Part shown: positions 22,834 to 33,815 of the stretch, piece by piece
Numbering within the stretch: position 1 is the stretch's first letter
How the letters are laid out: each line of letters starts with the position of its first letter
Origin: Melampsora larici-populina 98AG31
Lineage: Eukaryota > Basidiomycota > Pucciniomycetes > Pucciniales > Melampsoraceae
Direction of reading: 5' to 3'
DNA: 64,000 bases
Assembly: GCF_000204055.1 (NCBI RefSeq)
Contig: NW_006768803.1
Location: 537,607 to 601,606 of the forward strand
Made by a program: the position numbers and the translations under genes
The notes under the pieces: generated by a model
What the model saw: the letters and a program-made list of their open reading frames with translations, nothing else
What the model was told of the DNA's origin: nothing
Databases searched by the model: none

Positions 22834-24064
22834 TCAATCCATTAGAACAGGATGATATACTATGTTGTTAGTTGCCAAGTCCCCTGACTCCGATCTGATA
22901 CATACATGGACATTGGTCGCATTTGTACAACGAGAGAGTGCTACGTATAGCTGCCCATGAGTGAATACAGGTTCCGGCAATAAGACCGTGACTTTTTCCA
23001 AGCTCTGACCTTGGCTTTTGTTTATTGTCATACAAAAGGCCGGCACAATGGGGAACTGGTATCGATTAAAGGGAATAGGACAATCATCATTACCTTCGTG
23101 ATGAAGTTTCATCTTCGGCAAGCTGATTGCCGTGCCTTTTAGTTCGCCAGTTAAGATTCGACATTGAAGCGCGTGTTCCGCCCAATCTGTAATCAGGAGC
23201 CGAGTTCCATTGCACAGGCCTTCTCCTATTTGCAAATTTCGTAAGATCATAACGGTTGCTCCAACTTTTAGTTTCAGGATATGAGAAGGAAAGCCCGGGA
23301 AGTTGAAGGTATTTAGAACCTCCGGTGATACCCCATCAAAGAAGTCTTCGTCCATTGTATCGTTTGAAATTGAAGTTCGATATAAGCTCGGTAGCGATTG
23401 CATGACGAAACTGTTAAGTGTGTTCACCGTGGCATTCAAAGGGGTGATTAGGCACCGAGAAGCGTACAGATTTGTGAGTGCACTCCAGTCTTGTGCAATG
23501 ATCAGGTCCCGAGTCGCTTCGTATTCTTCCGCGATTAACGTAGGATCGAACTGAATCCTTGGTTCTAATACTGAAACGTTACAATGTTGCAAGTCAACTT
23601 CCGCTACGTAATCGTCCTGTAAGGCTCCAGATCCAAGATCTAATAACCATTTCGCGAAGTTGATATTAAGTGGGTTTTGATGAGCTTCGAGGCCTCCAAG
23701 ACGTATGTTGACCGTCAACTGGAATTTATGAATTGTGTCCCACAGGAAGGATCCTTTCAAAGTCGCGTTGGCTTGATCCAACAGGTTACCTCTTCAGACT
23801 ATAGGTAAAGTTTGTCGGAAATCACCTTAACACAAACCAGTGTCAGTATTGTGTTGACATAAGCCTCAAAACAGGGTATGACATTCGTTACCAACTCAAC
23901 TCACCTGCGAATAATACAACCTTGCCTCCAAAAGGACGGTTCACACCCGTTAAGTCACGAAGGGTTCGGTCCACGCATTCAATCTGATGACGGTGTTGCA
24001 TCGCGACCTCGTCCCAAACGATGAATTTCACCTCCTCGAGCATTTGCCCCAGACCCGAATTCGG
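22834..24064 (-). pseudogene. Helitron 1 helicase, C-terminal part
   Basis: This is the downstream portion of the Pif1-like helicase domain of the Helitron Rep-Hel protein. FIVWDEVAMQHRH (Walker B) and GGKVVLFAGDFRQTLP are followed by LKLKVGATVMILRNL, CMTINKSQGQSL and QLYVALSRCT, ending VYHPVLMD at 22834. It aligns along its length with 37802-39230 of Helitron 2. A 79-nt intron (23826-23904) splits AG|DFRQ and has no counterpart in Helitron 2. TGA at 23794-23796 replaces the arginine of the paralogue's PVVRRSNLL. Upstream it is broken by the retrotransposon at 24065. Confidence 0.85.
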
Positions 24065-24417
24065 TGGCATGCCACGAACCACCATATCACAGGTGGTTCA
24101 ATAGTCCATGAAGGGCTTGCGCGGTCCGTGACAGGGTGGCCTGTGAAATCCGCACGAGAAGAATGTAGAAACATTCCAAAGCCTTGGGCAAGAATTTTCA
24201 CCCACTGCTCACGACTGGTCAAGATACTTGACACGCTCCGCAAGTCCTCCAAGAGATCACACAACACCAATTGTGTGTCTAGTCTTTTCGCTGAAGGCAC
24301 TCAGAACGTATTCAGGCGAACACTCCAAAGACTCAAGTTTAGGATCAAGGCAAACTTTCAAGAGACAGTATAAAATCCCAGAATCCCATCTTTAATTTCT
24401 TGAAGAGCTCAATTCAT

Positions 24418-26913
24418 CATGGAGGACGCGGTACGAGCAGCAGAAGCAAGAGCGGCACAGCTCATTGTAACGAGATCCCGGTCAACGGCTCTAGGACAAC
24501 CACCGGGACCCCCACTGGAAACAAGCCGCAGAACAGCAACCAGACCTCCAGCCCAACCTTCGACAAATCATCCCACGTAGACGCCATCGATGAGGAAGTC
24601 GAGATAGAAGATGAGGTCATGGAGGAAGCCACACTCCTCCTACAAGGCTCAACCATCGGATCGGATGAGGACGATCGTGAATCGTGGCAACCACCAGTAA
24701 ACAAGGGGAAAGGTAGAGCGGGGGATAACACGAGCCCCACCCCTTCAGAAGGGGGATCCATGCGAAGACAAATGGAATCAGGTAGGCATCTCTTGATTAT
24801 CACATCTAACATCTGTTTTCTATAACAAAACCCCACAGTCAGAATCACACCGTCTATAAATCTTTTTCACTCAAAAAAAAAAAAAAAAAAAACGAACACA
24901 AAGACACTGAGGGGTCAGGGAGCTCAGCTCAGGAGCCTGCCGGTATGATGATCGGGGAGCCGAAGGCTCATGATCCCGCGGGACAACCAGGGGGCAAAGA
25001 GCCCACGATCCTGAAGGAGAACCGGGGGGGCATAAAGCCTAAGATCCCACAGATTGACCGGGGAGCGAGATATGCTCATGATCCCGCGAGACAAAAAGAA
25101 AGGGGAGCCTAGATATGCTCATGATCCTGCACAGAGAGCACATACCTGAACCCTGGAGGGGAGGCTAGACCAGCTGTAGCACCAATTGATCCGTGGCAGC
25201 GAGAAATGCAAAGCAACGAGGATGAGAATCTGACGCAAACGAACTTCACATCCAGCAGACACTCACAGCGTAATTGACCTGAACAAGAGGGCCGACCTAC
25301 TGTACGAGGCAGGACGGTGTAGAGAAGCTGCAGCCCTACTTGACCACTTCGAGAACTCTCGAGTGGGAAGCGTCGTTAACGAAAGAGGAGAGCGGGTCCC
25401 AGCGGCAGGAGGGAGCGGCCTAGCGAGATCACGCCCGTATAACCTTTTGGTGGAAGATCTTTCCTCCAGATCGGACAGCGTAGGCCACATCCCACTTGCA
25501 AAAAGGCAGAGAATGGAGGAGGTACTCCCGACACCGGCCCCAAGACGGGTCGACTCATCGTCTTTCCAACAGCTAGATATTCCAACCAATCCACGGCCAA
25601 CTCTGCAAGCACACATGCCAACACCCCACCCTCACACTCGCCAACCGAGAGTCGAACCTGATCCACACAGACATGTTGACGTCCAGTTCGAGCTGAGACG
25701 TGCCGGTCAAGGAACACGACCGACAGCGAGGCAGGACCCACCAGATGAGTATTACCATCAATTCAACACTCATCGACAGTCCGTCCACTATGAACATCAA
25801 GGCCGTACACCCTCCCGTCTTGGAGACCACCAACGGACAAGATTGCCTCCTCGCAACCCACCTCCAGCCCGTAATCAACAATGCTCTAACCAAAGGGAAA
25901 ACGGAAGATCACAATCAGACCTAGATGAAGAGGAACAAGTTAGAAGTTTCATGAGTTCCAAGAAAGGGCGATTCGTGCTGAGGAACGGAGATGTGGTTGA
26001 AAACGGTAGACTCTTAATCGCAGACGAATCCAAAGAGATGGAGAAAGGTCTAAACCAAATGTCACCAGTGCTAACCCACTGGCTACGCACCTTCAAATCG
26101 TATATCCCCCTCACGGCATTCAACAAAATCTTCCTTGCCGGCGACCAAGCAGAATGGAGCCGCAGGAAAGCCCCATCTGAGTCGAAGATCGAGGACGGCA
26201 GCGCGTCACTAAGGGTCTACGGTGGCGCGCCACCGCCAGATGAACTGCTAATGCAATTCGAAGATTGGATTGATGTGATGACGTTGTTCATTAGATACGT
26301 GACGGACGCAGGGTGGCAAACATTACCCGAGCGATTCGAAGGACACAGGAGAGTGGTGATGGAAATCCGCGAGCATTACGGGTGGATGATCGCGTTGCGT
26401 TACTGCATTAGGATACGCCAGGGAGTGATGCGGGACACAATTGACGGAAAAATCAAGAATTTCAGTCACCTACAGTCAGCCATCTTTGAAGAAGTCAAGA
26501 TTATCGCAGACTCAAGACAAGAGAGAGCTTACAGGACGAACCCTTACGTCGAGAACGGCCCGCTATCCCACATGAACCCGATGACGGGCCTTGCCAAGCC
26601 TTCCGCACTCCCATCATCCAAACGAACCGCGGCAGAGACGTTTCCAGCGAAGACGGTGAAGGCAGAACCTACATCAGGGGACTGGATCCCATCCGCAAAG
26701 TGGCGAACCATGTCAAAGGACGAGAAAACGGCAGCGAAGAGAGACCAGCAGAGAAGCTCACGAAGACGCGATGATGATAGAGGTCGGGAGAAGGACCGTT
26801 ATTACGAAAGATCAGATTACTGTGATCGGGGTAAAGATTACCAAAAAAGGTCTCCTTCAAGGAGTCGTAGCCCCCGTGGAGGGAGAGGAAAGGGTAGAAA
26901 CCGTAGATCGTAA
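24418..26913 (+). CDS. Gag-like protein of the YR retrotransposon
   Basis: Two exons: 24418-24781 and 25259-26913, with phase-1 junction and GT-AG ends. Exon 1 begins MEDAVRAAEARAAQL at 24418, but this frame hits a stop. The acidic EEVEIEDEVMEEA stretch that joins exon 2 lies in another frame, so exon 1 has a frameshift or its start is misjudged. Exon 2 is open for 552 codons. It has a leucine-rich start (NKRADLLYEAGRCREAAALL), a disordered Pro/Arg middle, a folded core (WLRTFKSYIPLTAFNKIF...FEDWIDVMTLFIRYV) and a basic SR-type tail (RSPSRSRSPRGGRGKGRNRR), suited to RNA binding. No zinc knuckle. It precedes the RT gene by 100 bp. Confidence 0.65.
24955..25138 (+). repeat. Five diverged ~35-40 bp units in the retrotransposon
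   Basis: Units begin GGGGAGC or GGGGGGC and carry CTCATGATCC(C/T)GC or close variants (CCACGATCCTG, CTAAGATCCCA). They occupy the predicted intron of the gag-like gene, after a run of about 20 adenines at 24874-24893. They may be structural RNA or regulatory repeats of the element. Confidence 0.6.
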
Positions 26914-27013
26914 GCTACCAGATGTAATGAAATTGAATTGAATGAGTAGAACACAATTGTGGGACATACAAGAGTATGAGACATGAGAACCGTGAGACTT
27001 ACCAAAGTGCCAA

Positions 27014-28768
27014 TTGCCTTCCCTTCCGACCCCAACCCCCCCAATCCCAAAAAAAAAAAAAAAAACCATACTCGCAACTAGATCACCCCTGGCTCCTAGC
27101 CAACCAAGCCCCGTGAGGAAAGGAGCTAGGCTGAGATGGCCAACAGCCGCCTCTTGTGAAATGAACCTACCAGTGTGGGAGAGGGAGTTCAGGCGTGCAG
27201 GCCTACTAGGAAAATTCAGAGACATCTTGACAGGCCTGAGACATGGTTTCCACCAAGGAATCAAGGAAGCAGAGGTGTCCGGAGTTCCCTTCTTTTGCCC
27301 GCCCAACCACGCATCAGCTCTAGAAGCAAAGGGAAAGATAGAAGAAAATTTCAAAATCGAACTTCAAGCGGGGAGAATGGCAGGTCCATTTTCTAAACAA
27401 GAGGCCTACAAAAGACTCGGATTCTTCCGCACTAGCCCAATTGGAGCGGTTGTGAACGGCAATGGGTCAACGCGTCCCATAAACGACCTTTTGTTTCCTA
27501 GAAACGACCCAAACGTGAAGTCAGTTAATACAGGAGTCAACAAAGAAGACTTCGAAACCACTTGGGACAACTTCCAAGTAGTAGCGGATTTCCTAAGCAG
27601 GCTGACGGAGGACGTACTTTTAGCGATCTTCGACTGGGCGAAAGCATATCGCCAAGTCCCGACATCTCCAGATCAATGGCGATTTCTTATGATACTCACG
27701 TTTGATGATCAAGTAATCCTCGACATGCGGATTACCTTTGGGGGAGTGGCCGGCTGCGGTAGCTTTGGCAGAGTAGCAGACGCCTGGAAAGCGGTCATGC
27801 TGCATCGGTTCCCCCTCAAGGCAGCCTTCCGTTGGGTTGATGATACCATGTTCGTGATATCAAAGAAGAACGTCGCCGGGGTGACCTTACACGACATCTC
27901 GAAGCTATCACGAGAGATGGGTGTAGTAGAAAACGTAGAAAAAGCAAGCGACTTCCAGGAGGAGCAGCGCTATCTTGGATTCATCTGGAACGGTACAGAC
28001 AAATCAGTGAGGCTACCAAGGGAGAAATTAGAAGAACGTATCAACGAACTCACCAAATTCTTGGCAGAAAAATCCCACCGTTTCAAGCCAGTTCAACGCA
28101 TGGCAGGCAGGTTGAACCACACAGCAATGGTCTTGCCACAAATGCGATGCAACACAGTCGATATATACGCCTGGCTGGCCGAGTGGAAACACCAATCAGC
28201 ACTAAGAGACACCCCGGACACGGTACGAGAGGACTTACAAAAATGGCTCAAGGCATTACGTACAGCGGAAACGCGACGACTGATAATCAATTCCGAAATC
28301 ATCAACGTCGGGTGGGTTGGCGATGCGTCAACATCATACGATATCGGCGTGATAATCGGAAAGAAATGGTGTAAATTTTGCCTTAGAAGTGCCTGGAGAG
28401 AACTGGCACGGGATAACACGCGAGGCATAGCCTGGGCTGAGACAGTGGCAGTCCGGCTGGGCTACCTAATGCTGAGGCAGTTGATGTCAGTAAAAGGGCG
28501 GAGATTTCTGATGTTGACAGATAATACAGTAACAGAATTCGCAATAAGGAATGGCAAATCGAGAGATAAGCAGGTGAACAGGGAGTACTCACAGATTCAG
28601 GACCTACTGATAGAAGACCAATCGTGCATCGAAGTGAGGAGAGTGACGTCGGAGGACAATGCAGCCGACCTCCTGTCCAGAGGATACGATTCGTCGAAAC
28701 GTGCATCAAACATGATACACGTAAGGGTACCACGGGACCTCGAACGATTCGTAATCCAAGAAGAGTGA
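27014..28768 (+). CDS. Reverse transcriptase-RNase H of the YR retrotransposon
   Basis: The open frame encodes up to 584 residues; the true start is uncertain because the first 20 codons include a poly-lysine run from a homopolymer A tract (about 27050-27066). RT motifs are visible in order: STRPINDLLFPRND, AIFDWAKAYRQVP with the catalytic Asp, ITFGGVAGCGSFGR, the active-site FRWVDDTMFV (variant of YxDD), and RYLGFIWN. RNase H follows with all four acidic positions: VGWVGDAS, AWAETVAV, FLMLTDNT and TSEDNAADLLSRG. It copies the element's RNA to DNA and degrades the template. No stops or frameshifts. It lies between the gag-like and recombinase genes, 157 bp before the latter. Confidence 0.85.
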   Translation: MPSLPTPTPPIPKKKKKTILATRSPLAPSQPSPVRKGARLRWPTAASCEMNLPVWEREFRRAGLLGKFRDILTGLRHGFHQGIKEAEVSGVPFFCPPNHASALEAKGKIEENFKIELQAGRMAGPFSKQEAYKRLGFFRTSPIGAVVNGNGSTRPINDLLFPRNDPNVKSVNTGVNKEDFETTWDNFQVVADFLSRLTEDVLLAIFDWAKAYRQVPTSPDQWRFLMILTFDDQVILDMRITFGGVAGCGSFGRVADAWKAVMLHRFPLKAAFRWVDDTMFVISKKNVAGVTLHDISKLSREMGVVENVEKASDFQEEQRYLGFIWNGTDKSVRLPREKLEERINELTKFLAEKSHRFKPVQRMAGRLNHTAMVLPQMRCNTVDIYAWLAEWKHQSALRDTPDTVREDLQKWLKALRTAETRRLIINSEIINVGWVGDASTSYDIGVIIGKKWCKFCLRSAWRELARDNTRGIAWAETVAVRLGYLMLRQLMSVKGRRFLMLTDNTVTEFAIRNGKSRDKQVNREYSQIQDLLIEDQSCIEVRRVTSEDNAADLLSRGYDSSKRASNMIHVRVPRDLERFVIQEE

Positions 28769-28925
28769 AATCCCGATCCACCCCTCCCGCGGACAACCAC
28801 AAACGAGAACCCAGATGTCCTTACCAAAACACTTTGACGACGCAACACGTAATGCTTCAAGAGCAGGTTGACATGCAGCTGCAGGAAGCTGGGCGCAATC
28901 CACATTAGCTGGTTATAGTTCAGGG

Positions 28926-29879
28926 ATGACGAAATTCATCGAATTCAAAGAACGTACCTCGGTCGGGTTTAATCCAGACGAGCCGATCTCGGATGAAGAC
29001 ATTTACGACTTCATAGCATGGGCAGGAGACCGTAGTGGGAAAGAGAGCGACGGACCATCACGCCCCATCTCGTCAGTCACGACCAAGAAATACCTGGATG
29101 GCATACGGGCGTGGCATATCGTCCGCCATACATCTAGACCAACGGCCGACTCGGAAGTCGTGAAGACGCTATTAACAGCTTCCAAGAGGGATGAAGAAGA
29201 AAGAGTGTTAGTGACAAAGAAGAACCCCATTAAGATACGTCAACTATTTGATCTCCTACGAGCAACATACGACGGTTCCGAAACGAATCAACTCATAGGC
29301 ACAATCGGTCTCGTGGCTTTTTGGGGCATGGCGAGACTCGGAGAGCTACTCAGAACATCAGTCGAAAATGGGGCCCTGTTGAGGAAACACGTGGAATTCG
29401 GAGGTAGAGAAGGAAGGATCTACGTTAGACTACACTTACGAAAGGCAAAGACAGCCAAACCGGGAGAGATTCAGATAATCCACCTACAACAGCAGTATCA
29501 TATCCTAGACCCCGTGGTAGCATTGCGTCGTTGGTTGAAGAGGACTAGTGGAAGAGACCCAGACACGATACTCTTTGCGACGACGGAACGGGGAGAAATT
29601 AGACCCTTGACGAAAACCAGATTCGTAAACGGGGTAGGAAAGATTTGGGGGAAAGCTAGCCTAGGTACATGGACTGGCCATTCGTTTCGAGTTGGCGGAG
29701 CGTCACTGAGATTCAATTTAAAAACACCGATGGAGAAGATCGCCAAACTAGGTCGTTGGAAGTCTCTGACTTACCTACATTACCTTAAAGCGTACAATCA
29801 AGAGGATTTGGAGGATACTGTGAACTTATTAGACGCTACACATGAACCGGACTGGCCTACGAAAATGGAGGTACTCTAA
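28926..29879 (+). CDS. Tyrosine recombinase of the YR retrotransposon
   Basis: A 317-residue open frame starting at ATG 28926. The C-terminal half has the tyrosine recombinase constellation: Arg137 in FWGMARLGELL, a basic region LRKAKTAKPGE with the beta-hairpin Lys, H252xxR255 in GHSFRVGGASL, Trp278 in LGRWKS, and a nucleophile Tyr at 286 or 290 in YLHYLKAY. The N-terminal part is helical, as in core-binding domains. In DIRS-order elements this enzyme integrates a circular cDNA in place of a DDE integrase. The frame is intact, so the element may be young. Confidence 0.85.
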   Translation: MTKFIEFKERTSVGFNPDEPISDEDIYDFIAWAGDRSGKESDGPSRPISSVTTKKYLDGIRAWHIVRHTSRPTADSEVVKTLLTASKRDEEERVLVTKKNPIKIRQLFDLLRATYDGSETNQLIGTIGLVAFWGMARLGELLRTSVENGALLRKHVEFGGREGRIYVRLHLRKAKTAKPGEIQIIHLQQQYHILDPVVALRRWLKRTSGRDPDTILFATTERGEIRPLTKTRFVNGVGKIWGKASLGTWTGHSFRVGGASLRFNLKTPMEKIAKLGRWKSLTYLHYLKAYNQEDLEDTVNLLDATHEPDWPTKMEVL

Positions 29880-30253
29880 ATTGGTGTGAACGAACAAGAG
29901 AGGCAGTTAGACGGGGGAATTTTTGAGAATCGAAATAGAGATTTGTGAACACAACGGCATGACGCCAACACAGCAAGACGCTGACCACACGAGATCTTGA
30001 TTAGAGTTCAGAACCTTATTGAGGAAAATCAATAAGAGGTGGCGTTGAAGGAGATCGACGGTAAGTATTGAGAAGAAATGAGAAGACCCCAGAGCAAGTG
30101 AGATGCCGGCCTGGTGTGCGTATTTGGGGGTGTGCCCGAGGCTCAGGACGCCCGACCAGGCTTCTGAGGAGTGGGTGATCGACCACACACAAGGCCAAAG
30201 ACCCAGACACCAGACAGGGGGGGGGGCGGGCTCGGGATGGAGGACTCCAGCCG

Positions 30254-30318
30254 GGGCCGTTTGGTTTAAACGAACCAAACCGTTGGTTCAAAGAAACCAA
30301 CCCCGGGCCGGGGCCCTT
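30254..30318. repeat. Tandem hairpins in the retrotransposon 3' region
   Basis: GTTTGGTT..AACCAAAC and GTTGGTT..AACCAAC form two adjacent stems, flanked by CCGGGGCC and CCCCGGGCCGGGGCCC. A run of nine G precedes them near 30220. Likely structured noncoding sequence of the element. Confidence 0.6.
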
Positions 30319-30420
30319 CACTTCCCCAACCCGCGCACTCCTGACATCATGTAAGGAGTACGCTCATCAGGGTGACGTCTCGAAGAAGTCAAGCACTCAC
30401 ACATCACTAAGACAGTGATG

Positions 30421-30466
30421 CTAGCTCAGTTGGAGAACGGGCGTGGCCCGTTCTCGAGTCCACCCC
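30421..30466. other. Hairpin with tRNA A-box-like and CTAG motifs
   Basis: TAGCTCAGTTGG fits the tRNA internal A box consensus exactly. It is followed by the 10-bp perfect hairpin GAGAACGGGCGTGGCCCGTTCTC and GAGTCCACC, a partial B box. Spacing is too short for a tRNA. Read on the minus strand, the same bases are a hairpin followed 8 nt later by CTAG, which looks like a Helitron end except that C, not T, follows. The role is unresolved. Confidence 0.4.
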
Positions 30467-30475
30467 CACATGCCA

Positions 30476-33400
30476 TAGGAGCAAGTGGAGAATGGACTGG
30501 ACATACTGAATCGTCGAAAATGGGAATTGGGATTTTGAAGGTACTGTGTGCTGTACGTCCATGCAAAAGAAGTAGCGAGGCGATTCCGGCGGCCGAAACT
30601 GCTTGGAATTTGATATGGTGTCCATTGCAGTAATGAAGTATTGTATTCAGTACAAATGTTTTGCCCGTACCTCCGGGTCCGTCCAGGAAGCCTAAATAGG
30701 GTTGGTCCTCCTCGATCGCTTCACAAAGATTATTTACCACATTTCGTTGTTCGTTGGTTAATTTTTCTGACATCGCTTCGTATTTTCTTCGACTTTCACT
30801 CGGATCCACAAACCGACTTCGGTTACCATCCTCCCCATTGGGCAAGTCGAGCTCTAGAAGCAACTGGCGGTCAACTGGCATTAGTCCCACAGCTTCAAGA
30901 CTACTTTCCATACTGTTGATGGTTTTCTCAAGCAGAAAAAGCGCATAATTTTGTATATGATTTATACTTGGTTGTATATGAGGGACTAATGCCGCGAGTT
31001 TTCTTTCACAATCATCTGATAAATGAACAATATGCTCAGCCCAAAGCTGCAAGGGATTGCTCGGTGCGCTGTGACATAGAATGATGGCAAGCATTTGCCG
31101 TAGCTGGTGGCCTGTTTTCCACACAGCTGCTTCCGTAAGAGATAGATGATAGTGCCTGTCGTTCAATAACAGACCGTGTTGATCCGCAGCTTCACGAAAT
31201 GAATTGTAGACAATCCCATTAACAGTTCAAAGTGCGTTGAACAAAGTTGGGCCATGTACATGTTGCAACAATAAACGTAAGTAGTAAACATCCCCCCGTC
31301 TCACTCCCGCGTAGTAGATCCGCCCTATAGATTGAAGTTTGTTTTTCCTCGCTTGTAATCTTTTTGTTGTTTTTACCCATCTGAAATATTTAGGTACTTC
31401 TTGGTACTTCAACGTACGGATGGTTAACTGAGATCTAGGTAGTTTACAATTCTCTGCACAGAGTCTAAAAAATTCTGTCAGAGTCGTTCGTTGGGCTCGG
31501 CCAGTATCCATTGCTCTGCGAAGTCCTGCTTCATCCAGGTAATAAACTGTTTGTGCGTCCTCGAGATGTAAATTGAGTCTTTGTACAGCTGGATATCTAC
31601 CCAAAAGTTCGTATTGGAAAAGCCTCCATACCGCTAATAAAAGTAAATCAGTTTCCTCTCCCTCTAGTCATTAAGTAAAATATTTACCTTCAGGTGCACT
31701 GAGAAAGCGTGCGTTCAGAAATGCCAATACTTCGTCTCTATCTCCTGTCTCCTCGACATTCGCCATTGTACGATCGTGGCCCTTGAGGATGTATTTAAAT
31801 AAATATTTCACCGCTCGTAGACTGGCTGCAACCTCTACGTTCATATGACATTGATATTTTAAGAGTAGATACCTATTGTATGGTACCACACTACCATTCT
31901 CGAATCTCGTTCCCCCGTTTACCGAAAATCGACCATTGCACGGCCGTTTATAAGTAGGGTACTTGTTGTCCGGTAATGTCGTTGTCTCGCAAAATGGTTT
32001 CGGATAACCAATCTTGCATCTTCTACCATCCCAGCATTTGTATCTTTGGCAGGGACCGTGCAACATATGATGTGAGACCAGGTGAAATAGATCAGGTTCT
32101 TGGTCAGGGTCTGGGAGTTGTGCCGAAATTAAACAATCAACCATTTCGGGACTCGAGGGCCTAGATTCTGCGTCCAAGAATAAGATCAAATGCGCATGCG
32201 GTAGTCCTCGTTTTTGAAACTCGATGGAATAAACATAGGCGGTGAATTGACCTAGGCGTCCCCATTTTGTGACGTCGGCAAGCATTGCATGGAAACGTAG
32301 GTGGAAAGCTCGCGCCACAAGATCGGGTCGGTCCTCTGCAATTTGCCCGTCGTCGAGTGCTTCGACGATTTCGCTCCATTGTGGATTCGCCGTCATCGTT
32401 ATGAATAGGCTTGGGTGACCAAATTCGGCCACTAAGCTCATGGCATCCTGATACAGAGCTTGCATGTTACGAGGACCACCAATGAAAGTGGACAGTAAAA
32501 CCACATGCCTACCAACGACTTCTTCCTCGACTTCATTACCAAGGGCCTCCACTATCCCGCTGTAAAGTTCCGCTCGTAATTCTTGTTGATGAAATCGAAT
32601 AAAATTCAATCGAGCATGTTCCACACAAACATACATATCTACGACAAATTCTTGAAAGAGCCGTCCTGAAGCTAGTATTACCGAATAGGCTGGACGTTTA
32701 AATAGGAGGAAGGCGAACCACTTGAGGCAAGTCACCGTACCATCGGGGTCTAATTTCAAAACAAATAGTTAATATTCAATATTTTTTTAAAATTCAGAAT
32801 TCGCCTTACCATCTTCTGTTGGATGGGTATAATTATCATGCCACATTTGGGATCCATAAGGGAACAACAATGGATATCGAAGGGCGAAATAAGCCGTGTG
32901 TAGTTCGGAAATTGGCTCAACCACTCCCGATCGACGTCGTAAAATGATGTCGCGTCCACACCGGCCAATCTCACCATCTCCTTCGATTATCGCGGCGACC
33001 TCGTTCGCAGTGGGACGGTTGTATCGACGACGATCGGTCCCAGGGACTGTAAGTGTGTTGAGCCTTAAAGTTCGAACAGGGCCTTCCTCGTTGCAAATCT
33101 CCGCAGCCGATCGGAACAATTGGGCATAGGGATTGACATCGTACATAAATTCTTGTAGTTGTAGCATGATTTCAGGATCCAGACGATCAACTCTAGTCGC
33201 GGCAATTCTTTGACGAGCTTCATTTTCACCGCCTCCTCCATAGATGTAGATTTGAGCAAATCCAGGATGACCGCCGGGCAATGTCATCATCGATCCCATT
33301 CGGTGGAACATCTGCCCTTGGATTCGAAAGATGGTGTGTCCCCGTTGGCCTAAAACAGTCTCGTCGATCTTTGCACCAAGAGACGTGAAAGACAAACCAT

Positions 33401-33815
33401 TGTTATATTTCTGAATGTTGTCCCGGAAACTCCTAGAAGCTGCAAACACAATATCAATAAATGCCTCCATGTTAGACACAAGCTCCCACGTACCGGCGTC
33501 AGTTCCATGCAAAAGAGCTTTGTAAAAATCTGGGACTTGTTCCCCAACATCCTCAGGAAAATACCTCAGAGGCAAATCTACTTGCCCATGGTTGCAGCAA
33601 TTTCGAAACGTGGTTGACACCACATTGACATCCTTAACTCTGCGCTCCGCTTTCCATCTTGATGCCCCACAGCCAGTGCACCGGTCGTTCTGCGGTCCCA
33701 AGGTGAAAGGTATTTCTCCTCGAAACCAATGGCGTAGATTGGCTTCAGATCCGAATTCTTCTGCTCGGATTGCGAGCCCGTGGTTCTGTCGTCGAACTGC
33801 CACGCGACGAGGCAT
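30476..33815 (-). pseudogene. Helitron 1 Rep-helicase, N-terminal and middle part
   Basis: Start ATG at 33815 (MPRRVAVRRQNH). The order follows Helitron 2: a zinc-finger-like region (CTGCGASRWKAERR, CCNHGQ), a conserved Helitron N-terminal region (FAQIYIYGGGG, YNRPTANEVAAI), the HUH replication initiator (FITMTANPQWSEI, QKRGLPHAHLILFL), then the start of the helicase with Walker A GPGGTGKTFVLN. Introns occur at about 33433-33489, near 32750-32810 and near 31630-31690. TGA at 31227-31229 replaces the arginine of the paralogue's FQYLRTVDG. The frame breaks at the retrotransposon near 30475 and resumes at 24064. HUH Rep nicks DNA and the helicase unwinds it for rolling-circle transposition. Confidence 0.85.

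Larger units (their letters stand above)
24065..30475 (+). mobile_element. Tyrosine-recombinase (DIRS/Ngaro-type) retrotransposon
   Basis: About 6.4 kb inserted in the Helitron 1 helicase. It carries a gag-like gene, a reverse transcriptase-RNase H gene and a tyrosine recombinase gene in that order on the plus strand. That content defines the DIRS order. No methyltransferase domain was seen, which favours a Ngaro-like group. The outer 7 bp TGGCATG / CATGCCA are inverted, and a hairpin lies near each end (GAACCACC...GGTGGTTC at about 24075-24098; GAGAACGGGCGTGGCCCGTTCTC at 30433-30455). No clear target duplication, as expected for recombinase integration. The boundaries are estimates from the break in the helicase frame. 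Confidence 0.75.

Noticed and set aside
24955..25138. CRISPR-like array in the retrotransposon
   Set aside because: Units are contiguous, diverged and eukaryotic-element associated; no spacer structure or cas genes.
25263..25893. Minus-strand ORFs opposite the gag-like gene
   Set aside because: Shadow frames created by arginine-rich codons on the plus strand.
28383..28908. Antisense ORFs over the RT and recombinase genes
   Set aside because: They are shadows of the well-supported plus-strand frames and have no domain signal.
30180..30400. Possible hammerhead ribozyme (CTGATGAG followed by a stem on the minus strand)
   Set aside because: The conserved GAAA segment after stem II is missing (CGGGTT instead), and no third stem could be drawn.
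24065..30475. TGGCATG at both edges as a target-site duplication of the retrotransposon
   Set aside because: The two copies are inverted relative to the element, and restoring the site with one copy does not recover the helicase frame.
30415..30480. A tRNA gene
   Set aside because: A perfect A box exists, but the distance to the partial B box is too short and no acceptor stem pairs.
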